From the NCBI GenBank assembly GCA_035605155.1, contig DATNHC010000129.1, positions 1 through 38,024 on the forward strand: a stretch of DNA of 38,024 bases. Direction: 5' to 3'. This document shows, in pieces, positions 22,627 through 30,201 of the stretch. A program made the position numbers and the translations under genes. Numbering within the stretch: position 1 is the first letter of the stretch; the number at the start of each line of letters is the position of its first letter. Origin of the DNA: VRUE01 sp035605155. GTDB lineage: Bacteria; Actinomycetota; Thermoleophilia; Solirubrobacterales; 70-9. The notes beneath the pieces were generated by a model. It saw only the letters and a program-made list of their open reading frames with translations, was not told the DNA's origin and searched no databases.

Positions 22627-24999
22627 TCAGGCTGGGATGAGGTCCAGCTCGCGCCAGGGGCCTTCGCCGGCCATCGGCTGCGTGCGGCCCTCCAGCCAGT
22701 CGGCCTGCAGGTCGTCGTAGTGGCGGCTGGCGGGATGGCCGGACTGGCCGGTGAACATCTGCCAGCGTGAGCGCTCGGGGGCGGTCGGTTCGGCGACCAT
22801 GCGCCAGCTCGGCGCCCAAACCGCCTTGTAGGGGTCGTTCGGGTCGTAGGCGATCTGGCTCACCGTCTCCTGGGCGCCACCGGCCTTGAGGCTGCGGTTG
22901 AGCAGCTTGCGCAGCAGCGGGTTGGCCTCGCCGAGCGGGTGCGGGAACTCCATCTCGTGCACGCGGCCCCAGCGCCAGGCCTCGGGGTCGGGGCCGAAGC
23001 GGTCGGAGAGGTCGTCGAGGGCGCCGCTCAGCGCCTCCAGCACGAGGCCGTCCCAGGAGCGGCCGATCAGCTCCTCGTCGCCTTCCTCCCAGAGCTTCAT
23101 CAGATGCGAGTGCCAGCGCCAGGGCGAGGTGACGTGCGGCGTGAAGCCGTTGTCGGCACGGTCGAGCCAACGCTCGCAGAGATCGCGGTCGCCAATCGCC
23201 GCGCGGGCGACCTCGCGGGCCAAACGCAAGAGGAAGGCCTGGTAGATCGTGCCGGCGATCGAGTTGGGGTCGAGCCTGCCGTCCCAGCTGCGCAGACGCT
23301 CGAGCGCGCTGAGCTCACGCTGGCCTTTGGGGGAGAGGCGACCGAGGCGACGGGCCGCCTCGATCCCCGGCAACGAGAGGTTGTCGGACTGCATCGCCTC
23401 GAAGCCCTCTATGTCGTGCTCGTCGCTCGCTCGCAGCAGCTGCTCGATGCGCTCGGCGCGGAAGCCGTCGAGCCACTCGCTGGTGATGTGGTGCGGGTAG
23501 GAGTCGCCGACGATCCGGTTGTTGGCGGTGACGAGGAGGCCGCTCTCGGGGTCGACGACCTCGGGCAGCTCCTCGTAGGGGATCGTCCCCTCCCACTCGA
23601 ACTCGCCCGTCCAGCCCGGCTTGGGCAGGTCCGGGCAGCCACCCTTGCGCAGCGGCAGGCGGCCGATCAGCTTGTAGCCGATCGAGCCGTGGCGATCGGC
23701 CCAGACCAGGTTCGAGGCTGGCGAGCTGTGGCCCTCGAGCTTGGCGACCAGCTCCGGGCCGGAGCCGATCTCGTGCAGCTCGAACATCCCGCGGAAGGCG
23801 GTCGGCTGGTCGAGCGTCTGCCAGCGCAGGGCGAGCGGCTCCCCCTCGTCGGCGCCAAGCGCCTCGTTGACCAGTGGGCCGTGGTGGGTGACGCGCACGT
23901 CGAGCAACTCGGGGGCGCGACCCTTGACCGGGATCTCCTCGCGCACGACCTCCAGCGGTCGCCACTCGTCCTCGAAGAGGTAACGGTCACCCTCGACTTG
24001 CTCGACGAAGAGATCCTGGACGTCGGCCATCACGTTGGTGAAGGTCCAACAGACGTCGTTGTTCTGGCCCATGTAGACGCCGGGCATGCCGGGCAGCGAG
24101 GCGCCGCGCACGAAACGGTCGCCGAGCGTGAGGCCGAGCTGGTACCAGATGCCCGGCATGCTTGGCGGCAGGTGCGGGTCGCCGGCGATCAGCGGCTTGC
24201 CGCTGGCGGTGAGGGCGCCTGAGACAGCCCAGTTGTTGGAGCCACTCGCCTCCACCGCGAGGCCAAGCGAGCGACGTACCGCGTCGATCTGCTCGACGAT
24301 CGCCAGGCCGTCGCCCGACCAGGCTTCCTGTGTGACGACGGGATTGTCGACCGGGTAGGTCGAGTCGAGACGGGCCGCCAACTCCGGGCCGAGCGCCCGG
24401 ACCAGGTCGGCTCGCAGCAGCTCCCGCTCCCAGTTGGTCGAGAGGCCGAAGGCGAGCAGCTTGCCGAGGCTGAGGATGTCGATCGGGCGCCAGGGTTTCC
24501 ACTCGAGGCGCAGCAGCTGCATCTCGAAAGGCATCGCCTTGGCGTCGGTGGCCGCAGCGTTGACTCCCTCGCAGAAGCGCTCGAGCAGGGCAAGCAGCTC
24601 AGGGTCGAGCGTCGCCGCCTCGCGCTCCGCGGTACGGCGAATGCCGAGCGTGAGCATCAGCCGGTCGACCGGCAGGCCCTCGGCGCCGGCCATCTCGGCA
24701 ACGCGGCCGCAGACGACCCGGCGGTAGAAGTCCATCTGCCAGAGCCGGTCCTGGCCGTGGCAGAAGCCCTCGGCGAACCAGACGTCCTCCGCGCGCTCGG
24801 CCTCGACGTGGGAAACGCCCCAGCGGTCGCGCCGCACCCGCACCGGGCCTTGGAGCCCATCCAGCTCGATCGTCCCCTTCTGCTTGGGCAGCGGCCGGCG
24901 CGCCAGCCAGTGCCAGGCGGCGGCCGTCGCAGCCGCGGCAAGCCCGGTCCCGGCCAAGCCGACCACCAGTCCCGCTTTGGCCACCCGTCTGCCGCTCAT
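22627..24999 (-). CDS. Penicillin acylase-family Ntn hydrolase
   Basis: A 790-residue precursor of the penicillin amidase family. An N-terminal hydrophobic anchor or signal covers about residues 8-33 (AGLVVGLAGTGLAAAATAAAWHWLA). VRVRRDRWGVSHVEAERAEDVWFAEGFCHGQDRLWQMD is the conserved alpha-chain start. GSNNWAVSG provides the self-processing site, with Ser254 becoming the catalytic N-terminal nucleophile of the beta chain. MPGVYMGQNNDVCWTFTN and VTANNRIVGDSYPHHI supply the conserved Asn. ATG 24999 is chosen because a TACGCT box lies 6 nt upstream; an ATG at 25041 with AGGGG before it is the alternative. The substrates may be acyl-homoserine lactones or other amides. It lies 86 bp downstream of the MBL gene. 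Confidence 0.87.
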   Translation of the reverse strand: MSGRRVAKAGLVVGLAGTGLAAAATAAAWHWLARRPLPKQKGTIELDGLQGPVRVRRDRWGVSHVEAERAEDVWFAEGFCHGQDRLWQMDFYRRVVCGRVAEMAGAEGLPVDRLMLTLGIRRTAEREAATLDPELLALLERFCEGVNAAATDAKAMPFEMQLLRLEWKPWRPIDILSLGKLLAFGLSTNWERELLRADLVRALGPELAARLDSTYPVDNPVVTQEAWSGDGLAIVEQIDAVRRSLGLAVEASGSNNWAVSGALTASGKPLIAGDPHLPPSMPGIWYQLGLTLGDRFVRGASLPGMPGVYMGQNNDVCWTFTNVMADVQDLFVEQVEGDRYLFEDEWRPLEVVREEIPVKGRAPELLDVRVTHHGPLVNEALGADEGEPLALRWQTLDQPTAFRGMFELHEIGSGPELVAKLEGHSSPASNLVWADRHGSIGYKLIGRLPLRKGGCPDLPKPGWTGEFEWEGTIPYEELPEVVDPESGLLVTANNRIVGDSYPHHITSEWLDGFRAERIEQLLRASDEHDIEGFEAMQSDNLSLPGIEAARRLGRLSPKGQRELSALERLRSWDGRLDPNSIAGTIYQAFLLRLAREVARAAIGDRDLCERWLDRADNGFTPHVTSPWRWHSHLMKLWEEGDEELIGRSWDGLVLEALSGALDDLSDRFGPDPEAWRWGRVHEMEFPHPLGEANPLLRKLLNRSLKAGGAQETVSQIAYDPNDPYKAVWAPSWRMVAEPTAPERSRWQMFTGQSGHPASRHYDDLQADWLEGRTQPMAGEGPWRELDLIPA

Positions 25000-25005
25000 C
25001 GTCGA

Positions 25006-25011
25006 AGCGTA
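25006..25011 (-). promoter_or_regulatory. TANNNT -10 box for the penicillin-acylase gene
   Basis: On the minus strand TACGCT ends 6 nt before the ATG at 24999. This would give a leaderless transcript independent of the pafBC-MBL operon upstream. Confidence 0.38.
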
Positions 25012-25085
25012 CTGGCCGGCTGGCCAGGACGTTCCGGCCATTTCGTGCCCCTGCACGAGCGGCGGGACATGAAGACCAGCGTGGC

Positions 25086-25820
25086 TCAGGTGAGCAGATC
25101 CCCAGGCAGGCGCCCTTCTCCCTCGAGCTTCTCGAAATGAGCCTGCATGACCATCGTGGCCGCCGGGCGCAGCTCGGCGGGAACGTCGCTCCAGGCCTCG
25201 GCCAGCAGCGCCTCGCGCGAGCGCTCGCCGCGCTCCAGAGCGGCGAGCAGGCGACGCTCGCGCATCTCGCGGTGCTCGACGTACTCGGCCAGCTTCGCCG
25301 GCGGATCGGTGATCCAAGGGCCATGCCCCGGGCAGATCAGCTCGATCGTCTCGGCCTCCATGCGCCGCAGTGAATCCATGTAGGCAGCGAGCGAACCGCC
25401 GTCAGGCGGCACGAAGGTCGAGCCCGTGCCGAGCACGAGATCGCCGCTGAAGCAGACGCGGTCGGCGGTCATCAGGCAGACGTGGTCCGGAGCGTGGCCG
25501 GGAGTCGCGATCGCGCGCAGGCCCGCGTGCTCCTCGCCGTCGCGGGGGAGGATCGTCTCGGCGTCCAGGCGATGCGCTCCGTCGGCATGGTCGCCATGGC
25601 CGTGGGTGAGTAGCACGAGGCCGATGCCGCCGCGTTTCTCGGCCGCGGCGCGGATCGCATCCAGGTGCCCAACGTCGTCAGGCCCCGGATCGATCACCGT
25701 GCAGGGATCGGATCCGTAGAGGTAGGTGTTCGTCCCCTCCAACGTCATCGGCCCGGGGTTAGGCGCCACGACCCTCAAAATCTCCGCGTGCCCAGGCGCC
25801 TGGGTCACGTCAGACGTCAC
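25086..25820 (-). CDS. Metallo-beta-lactamase fold hydrolase (LACTB2-like)
   Basis: A 244-residue MBL-fold protein. THGHGDHADG gives the metal motif H73-x-H75-x-D77-H78. ATPGHAPDHVCL contains the third-strand His, FSGDLVLGTGSTF the bridging Asp, and CPGHGPWITDP the last His. The N-terminal NPGPMTLEGTNTYLYG is the signature of the LACTB2/RNase-like subgroup, whose human member is an endoribonuclease. The C-terminal winged-helix-like segment (HREMRERRLLAALERGERSREAL) fits the same group. The GTG start overlaps the pafBC stop as GTGA, so the two are coupled. Whether it acts on RNA or a thioester is not decided by the sequence. Confidence 0.85.
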   Translation of the reverse strand: MTSDVTQAPGHAEILRVVAPNPGPMTLEGTNTYLYGSDPCTVIDPGPDDVGHLDAIRAAAEKRGGIGLVLLTHGHGDHADGAHRLDAETILPRDGEEHAGLRAIATPGHAPDHVCLMTADRVCFSGDLVLGTGSTFVPPDGGSLAAYMDSLRRMEAETIELICPGHGPWITDPPAKLAEYVEHREMRERRLLAALERGERSREALLAEAWSDVPAELRPAATMVMQAHFEKLEGEGRLPGDLLT

Positions 25821-27877
25821 GCAGCGCTCGCCGCGACCTCTTTGGCGATCGCTTCGCGGGCCTCGTCGGGCTCGAGCACGACGAGGTCGCCGGCACCGCG
25901 CAGAATCTCGCGCACCAGCCACGAGGTGCCGGCGTAGGGCAGCTCGACGACGACAGCGCCGTCGGCCAGCTCCTCGACCACGGTGCGCTCCTCGCGCAGC
26001 CAGCGGGCTCGCTCGGGTGAGACCCAGACGCGGGCGACCTGGGCGGTCGGCACCTCGCCGTGTGTCATCCAGCCCTCCACGCCCGCCAGCTCCTCGACCT
26101 CAGGCCGCGGCTCGAACTCTTCATCGGAGAGCGTCGCCTCCTTGATCCGGTCGAGCTTGAAGTGACGCACGCCCTCTTTGGTCAGGTCGTAGCACTCGAC
26201 GTACCAGCCCTCGCGCCCGTTCTCCAGGCGGTAGGGCTCGACCGCGCGTTTGGTGAACTGGTCCTCGTTCTCCTTGTAGTACTGGATCTCGAGCACCCGA
26301 CTGGCACCGATCGCCTCATTGACCACGCGCGCGACCTCGGCGTCGCCGCCGCCGCCCGAAGCGATCTCCAGGCCCTCCTCGGAGGGATCGTGGCCGAGCG
26401 CCTTGACGATCTTGGCGCGAGCGCTCTGCAGGCCGCCCTGTGGCAGGTGATCACCGAAGAGGTCGATCGCGGCGACCAGGGCCTTGGCCTCGAGCGGCAG
26501 CAGCCGCGCCGGGCGGGCGAAGTTGTCGCCGTAGGGCTCCGAGTCCACCTCGACCTCGTCACCCTGGATTTCGGCGTAGAGGACGTAGGTGCCGCCGCCG
26601 AAGTTGACGACGTTGAGCAAATCGATGTCCTCCTGCAGCTCTTCGTCGGTGAGTTCGAGTCGCTCACGCAGGTCGGCGACGCCGAGTCGCTCCTCGCCCT
26701 TGGCGGATTCGATCAGCAAGCCGGCGAGCGTCACCAGGCGGGCAAAGCGCTCGGGGCGGATCGCCGCTTCGCCGCGCCCGTTGGAGCGTGCCCGGCGCGG
26801 CATCTCAGGCAGGGGCCGGTCGACCGTCTTCGCCGGCTGGAAGCCGTTGTCGTGACGATCGTGGAGCAGGCCGAGGCGGCTCTCTGCCTCTTCGCGCAGC
26901 TCGTCCGGACCCAGCACCTGTGCGTTCTGGCGCCAGCGCAGCACCCAGGCGATCAGCTCGCGCGGCGAGGCATAGTCGGTCTCAAAGACCGAGCCCTTGC
27001 CGGGGGCCCCGTCTGACTTCTTCGCCGGGCGCAGCTCGCCGAAGGCGCCAAAGTCGCGCTCGATCAGCCAGGCGATCCGGTCGCGGACGAAGATCCGCGC
27101 CGTGCCGCGTATCTCGCCCAGCTGCCAGTCGGCCCGTTGGCCGTAGTCGCGGCGGTCGAAGTCCTCGGGCGGGGCGAAGTCGTGCTCGGCCTTGGAGGCG
27201 TAGCCGACTTTGCCCTGGATGCGGGAGAGGCGGAAGACGCGCACCGCGTCGCGCTCATGCGCGTGGCCGATCAGGTAGAACTGGCCGCCGCGGAAGACCA
27301 GGTGGTAGGGGTCGACCTTGCGCTTTTCGGTCTCGTCGCGCTCCATCGTGTAGTAGGTGAACTCGATCGTCTTGCGGCGCGAGATCGCCGTCTCGATCTT
27401 CGAGAGGCGCTGGGAGAGGTCGCGACCCCCAGCTGAGGCCGTCATCGCCATGTCGACCGGAGCGCGCTCCCCCTCCTTGATCGGGTTGGGGTGGCCCCAG
27501 GCGACCTGTTGCAGGGCCAGCCGCAACGGCTCGGCATAGGCGAAGTCGCCTTCGGAGAGCAGTGAGAGCGCCGTGCTCAGCGCAGCCAGCTCGTCGTCGG
27601 AGAACTCGATCGCGTCGAGGTAGAAGTTCTCCGGCGGCAGCGAGTAAAGCTCCGCCTCGAAGAACCCCTCGCCGGGCTTCTCGACCCCGAGCTGGATGCC
27701 GAGGCTCTCGAGCTCAGCGCGGTCAGCGTAGAAGCGACGCGCGAAGGCGTCGTCGTTCATGTCGCTATAGCCCTCCACCTCGCGCTTGATCTCGAGAGCC
27801 GAGACCGGCCTCCCCTGAGCCATCAGGAACGAGATCAACGAGAGCTGGCGGATCAGCTTCTCGGTGTCCTTCGCCAC
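25817..27877 (-). CDS. pafBC: PafBC fusion: WYL-domain transcriptional activator
   Basis: A 686-residue protein equal to PafB plus PafC in one chain. Residues 1-70 (EKLIRQLSLISFLMAQGRPV ... FARRFYADRAELESLG) are a winged HTH. A WYL domain follows (TIEFTYYTMERDE, GGQFYLIGHA) with a WCX-type tail. A basic linker lies near residue 365. The second half has another HTH (ERFARLVTLAGLLIES) and a second WYL domain (LEIQYYKENEDQ, GREGWYVECY). PafBC activates the RecA-independent mycobacterial DNA-damage response and probably senses a nucleic-acid ligand through WYL. Natural fusions are known, for example in Arthrobacter. The GTG at 27877 has TATCCT 8 nt upstream. It overlaps the MBL gene downstream and is divergent from a small membrane protein. 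Confidence 0.88.
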   Translation of the reverse strand: MAKDTEKLIRQLSLISFLMAQGRPVSALEIKREVEGYSDMNDDAFARRFYADRAELESLGIQLGVEKPGEGFFEAELYSLPPENFYLDAIEFSDDELAALSTALSLLSEGDFAYAEPLRLALQQVAWGHPNPIKEGERAPVDMAMTASAGGRDLSQRLSKIETAISRRKTIEFTYYTMERDETEKRKVDPYHLVFRGGQFYLIGHAHERDAVRVFRLSRIQGKVGYASKAEHDFAPPEDFDRRDYGQRADWQLGEIRGTARIFVRDRIAWLIERDFGAFGELRPAKKSDGAPGKGSVFETDYASPRELIAWVLRWRQNAQVLGPDELREEAESRLGLLHDRHDNGFQPAKTVDRPLPEMPRRARSNGRGEAAIRPERFARLVTLAGLLIESAKGEERLGVADLRERLELTDEELQEDIDLLNVVNFGGGTYVLYAEIQGDEVEVDSEPYGDNFARPARLLPLEAKALVAAIDLFGDHLPQGGLQSARAKIVKALGHDPSEEGLEIASGGGGDAEVARVVNEAIGASRVLEIQYYKENEDQFTKRAVEPYRLENGREGWYVECYDLTKEGVRHFKLDRIKEATLSDEEFEPRPEVEELAGVEGWMTHGEVPTAQVARVWVSPERARWLREERTVVEELADGAVVVELPYAGTSWLVREILRGAGDLVVLEPDEAREAIAKEVAASAA

Positions 27878-27885
27878 TGGGTCGC

Positions 27886-27895
27886 AGGATAGTCT
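27886..27895. promoter_or_regulatory. Symmetric bidirectional -10 element between pafBC and a small membrane protein gene
   Basis: AGGATAGTCT reads TAGTCT on the plus strand (27890-27895, 12 nt before the ATG at 27908). On the minus strand it reads TATCCT (8 nt before the GTG at 27877). The boxes share the central TA, exactly as at 1543-1552. The entire gap is 30 bp, so one melted region could start both transcripts. Confidence 0.55.
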
Positions 27896-27907
27896 GCGGC
27901 AGGCCTA

Positions 27908-28222
27908 ATGGACCTCCTGCGCAACCTCTTCGGCAATCTGACTTCGGGCATTATCCGGCTTGCAGTCACGGCCGGCGTGCTCTTCCTCGTCTATCTCTTC
28001 CTCGTCAAGCCGGTCCTCGACACCACGAATGAGGCGATCAAGTCGACCGGCCTGGACCGGATCGGCAAGTCGCTCGACGACGTCGGCAAGCAGATCAAAC
28101 GCCAGGTGCACCGCTCCTTCGAGGCGGCCAAGCCGGGCGCCAAGCGGCAACGACTGGTCAACTGCATCCAGCGGGCCGAGGGCGACGTGCAGCGCATTCA
28201 GCGCTGCACGCGGCGCTTCTGA
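27908..28222 (+). CDS. Small single-pass membrane protein of unknown function
   Basis: A 104-residue protein that I do not recognise. Residues about 14-34 (GIIRLAVTAGVLFLVYLFLV) form one membrane helix. Next comes a Lys/Asp-rich amphipathic region (IGKSLDDVGKQIKRQVHRSFEAAK), likely helical. The C-terminus has two Cys (NCIQRAEGDVQRIQRC). In many actinobacteria pafB-pafC is next to tatA; this protein has a single N-terminal helix followed by an amphipathic stretch, loosely like TatA, but it lacks the FGxxKLP hinge. It is therefore not called TatA. It is divergent from pafBC with a shared promoter, and its end overlaps the convergent membrane gene by 25 bp. Confidence 0.62.
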   Translation: MDLLRNLFGNLTSGIIRLAVTAGVLFLVYLFLVKPVLDTTNEAIKSTGLDRIGKSLDDVGKQIKRQVHRSFEAAKPGAKRQRLVNCIQRAEGDVQRIQRCTRRF

Positions 28223-30201
28223 GCTGGGCGCTGCGGCGGCCAGACCGCCGATGCGTCGAGCGGCAGGGCGCTGAAGCGCAACGTCAGCTCAGTGTCCTCG
28301 TCGACCCCGGTCAGGAAGCCGGGAACGCGCTCGAAGCCGACGGTTGGCGAGCCGCTGTCGAGGGCGAACTTGCCGGGATAGTCAGCCCAGCGCGGGACGC
28401 GCAGAAGAAGCCGGTCGGAGGCCGTGTCACCGACCACGTTCCAGAGCGTGTCGCGGAAGAGCACGTGGCGGTTGGTCGCCCTGAAAAGAAGGGACCGCAG
28501 GCGCTCGATGCCTGAAACCTCAAGACCCTCGACGCGAACGACAAGCGCCTCATCGGCGCGGGTCGCAGGTATTGGCAGGCGACCGCCGTTGGGCGTGACG
28601 ACGGTCTCCAGATGCCGTTCAGGCCCACAGCGGTCGGGGGCGCGGCGCAGCACAGCCCACTCCTCGCGCCAGATCACGACCCGGTAGCGACAGAGCATCT
28701 CGACCATCTGGTCCGGCGACTCGAAGGCCGGCCAGCGCGCGTCGATCGCGCCGGGATAGTTGATCGTCGCCGGATCGAAGACCGTCGTGTTCTCCCAGAA
28801 GATCAGCTCTGGCGCGCTCTCCCCTTCGAGCTTTGCGGCGTTGAGACGATCGAGATTCTCTGTATAGGCGGTGTACTGCTGGAAGACCGGAAGCGGATCC
28901 CAGTCCAGGTCGTATGCCCAGGCGATGCCCGCCTCATAGGGAGCCATGTGGACCGTGCCGGAGCGCAGCAAGGCGATCTCCCGAGGCGTGAGCGCATATG
29001 CCGCCTGCATTTCTTCCCTCCCGCGTTGCTGCTCGTCCTCGGCGCGGCCCGGAAGCGCAACGATCTTCGTCTGCGCGACGAAGTCCTCGGCGTGGCGCTG
29101 CAGATCGAAGCGGATCCCGAAGATGTCCTTGTTGCCGACGTAGGTGAGACAGACGAGGACGAGCACCGCGACGATCGCAACCGAGCGCCGAACGTACGGC
29201 ACGAGCACTAGGGCAATCGCCAGCAACGAGGCAAGGAAGAGGCCGCTGCTCCCCGGCGAGGTTCGCACCACCGCGTGCTTGAACATCAAGAAGGCGACCG
29301 CCGCGATCATCAGGGCGAGCGATGTGCGCCTCACGGAGTCGAGCCGCCAGCCCGCCGCCAAGCACAGGCCGGCGAGCGTGAGGATCCCGACGATGAAACC
29401 CGGGACGTCCCACCAGGTGCCCGGTTCGATGAAGACCATCGAGGCCGAGTAGCCGCTCACGACTTCCCCGGTGTGGATCGCGTACTCGTCCAGATTGCCC
29501 AGTGGCTGCCCGGTAATCAGCCAGAAGACCATGAAGGTGAGGACGGCCGCCCCGCCGAACGCCGGCAGGGTCCTGCGCCGGTCGGGCAGGCCGAGCAGGA
29601 CAACGACGCCCATCGCGACGAGCGTCGGCCCCGCCCGCAGGGAGCCCAGCAGCTGCATGCCGGAGAGGGCGCCGGAGCCGACGGCCAGCGCCATGCGGGC
29701 ACGCAGCGACCATTCCCCCATCAACGCCGCGGCGCCCAGAGCAGCCGCGGCGACAAGGATGGAATCCCCGAAGGAGTTGACAGCGGCGAAGACTGTGATC
29801 GCGCAACCGGCGATCGAGCCGAAGGCGCGGCGCGACCCCCAGAGCAGGGCGATGCAGAAGGCGAGGTGCACGAGAGCCGTCCAGGCGAAGGCGATTCGCC
29901 CCGGCCAGATCTCGGACAGGTTGGGCAGGCCGAGAAAACCGAGGGGCCCGTAGGTGAAGACGATTTCCGTTCCCGCGTCCATTCCCCGGTCGACGGCCAT
30001 GTAGAGGCCGGCGACCCAGGAGGGATCGAGGCCGGGGGCCGGCGCGATGCCCCCCAGCGGCCAGGTGAGCACCGCGAGGAACGCCCCGAGCAACGGAGTG
30101 GAGAGTGCGATGGCCTTGGCGCGGTCGAGCACCGGCCGCCACCTGCCAGCTCCTCCGGACCTGGCGGGCCTGCTGAGCGGCCGATTAGCCTGGACAGGCA
30201 A
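28198..30201 (-). CDS. Polytopic membrane protein with DPSW...FTYGPLGFL motif, possible GT-C enzyme
   Basis: A membrane protein of up to 667 residues. Residues about 30-370 carry roughly ten hydrophobic segments. The first outside loop holds LDPSWVAGLYMAVDRG and EIVFTYGPLGFLGLP, a conserved combination I recall from uncharacterised bacterial membrane proteins. The remaining 290 residues are soluble (TVFDPATINYPGAIDARWPA, CRYRVVIWREEWAVL) and probably extracytoplasmic. Acidic residues in the first loop followed by many helices resemble GT-C glycosyltransferases that use polyprenyl-phosphate sugars. The start is uncertain: TTG 30201, or GTG 30132. It overlaps the upstream membrane gene by 17 bp, so the two are likely co-expressed. 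Confidence 0.65.
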   Translation of the reverse strand: MPVQANRPLSRPARSGGAGRWRPVLDRAKAIALSTPLLGAFLAVLTWPLGGIAPAPGLDPSWVAGLYMAVDRGMDAGTEIVFTYGPLGFLGLPNLSEIWPGRIAFAWTALVHLAFCIALLWGSRRAFGSIAGCAITVFAAVNSFGDSILVAAAALGAAALMGEWSLRARMALAVGSGALSGMQLLGSLRAGPTLVAMGVVVLLGLPDRRRTLPAFGGAAVLTFMVFWLITGQPLGNLDEYAIHTGEVVSGYSASMVFIEPGTWWDVPGFIVGILTLAGLCLAAGWRLDSVRRTSLALMIAAVAFLMFKHAVVRTSPGSSGLFLASLLAIALVLVPYVRRSVAIVAVLVLVCLTYVGNKDIFGIRFDLQRHAEDFVAQTKIVALPGRAEDEQQRGREEMQAAYALTPREIALLRSGTVHMAPYEAGIAWAYDLDWDPLPVFQQYTAYTENLDRLNAAKLEGESAPELIFWENTTVFDPATINYPGAIDARWPAFESPDQMVEMLCRYRVVIWREEWAVLRRAPDRCGPERHLETVVTPNGGRLPIPATRADEALVVRVEGLEVSGIERLRSLLFRATNRHVLFRDTLWNVVGDTASDRLLLRVPRWADYPGKFALDSGSPTVGFERVPGFLTGVDEDTELTLRFSALPLDASAVWPPQRPAQKRRVQR

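Noticed and set aside
27908..28222. TatA, expected next to pafBC in many actinobacteria
   Set aside because: The protein has one N-terminal helix and an amphipathic region but lacks the Phe-Gly hinge and Lys-Leu-Pro motif of TatA.
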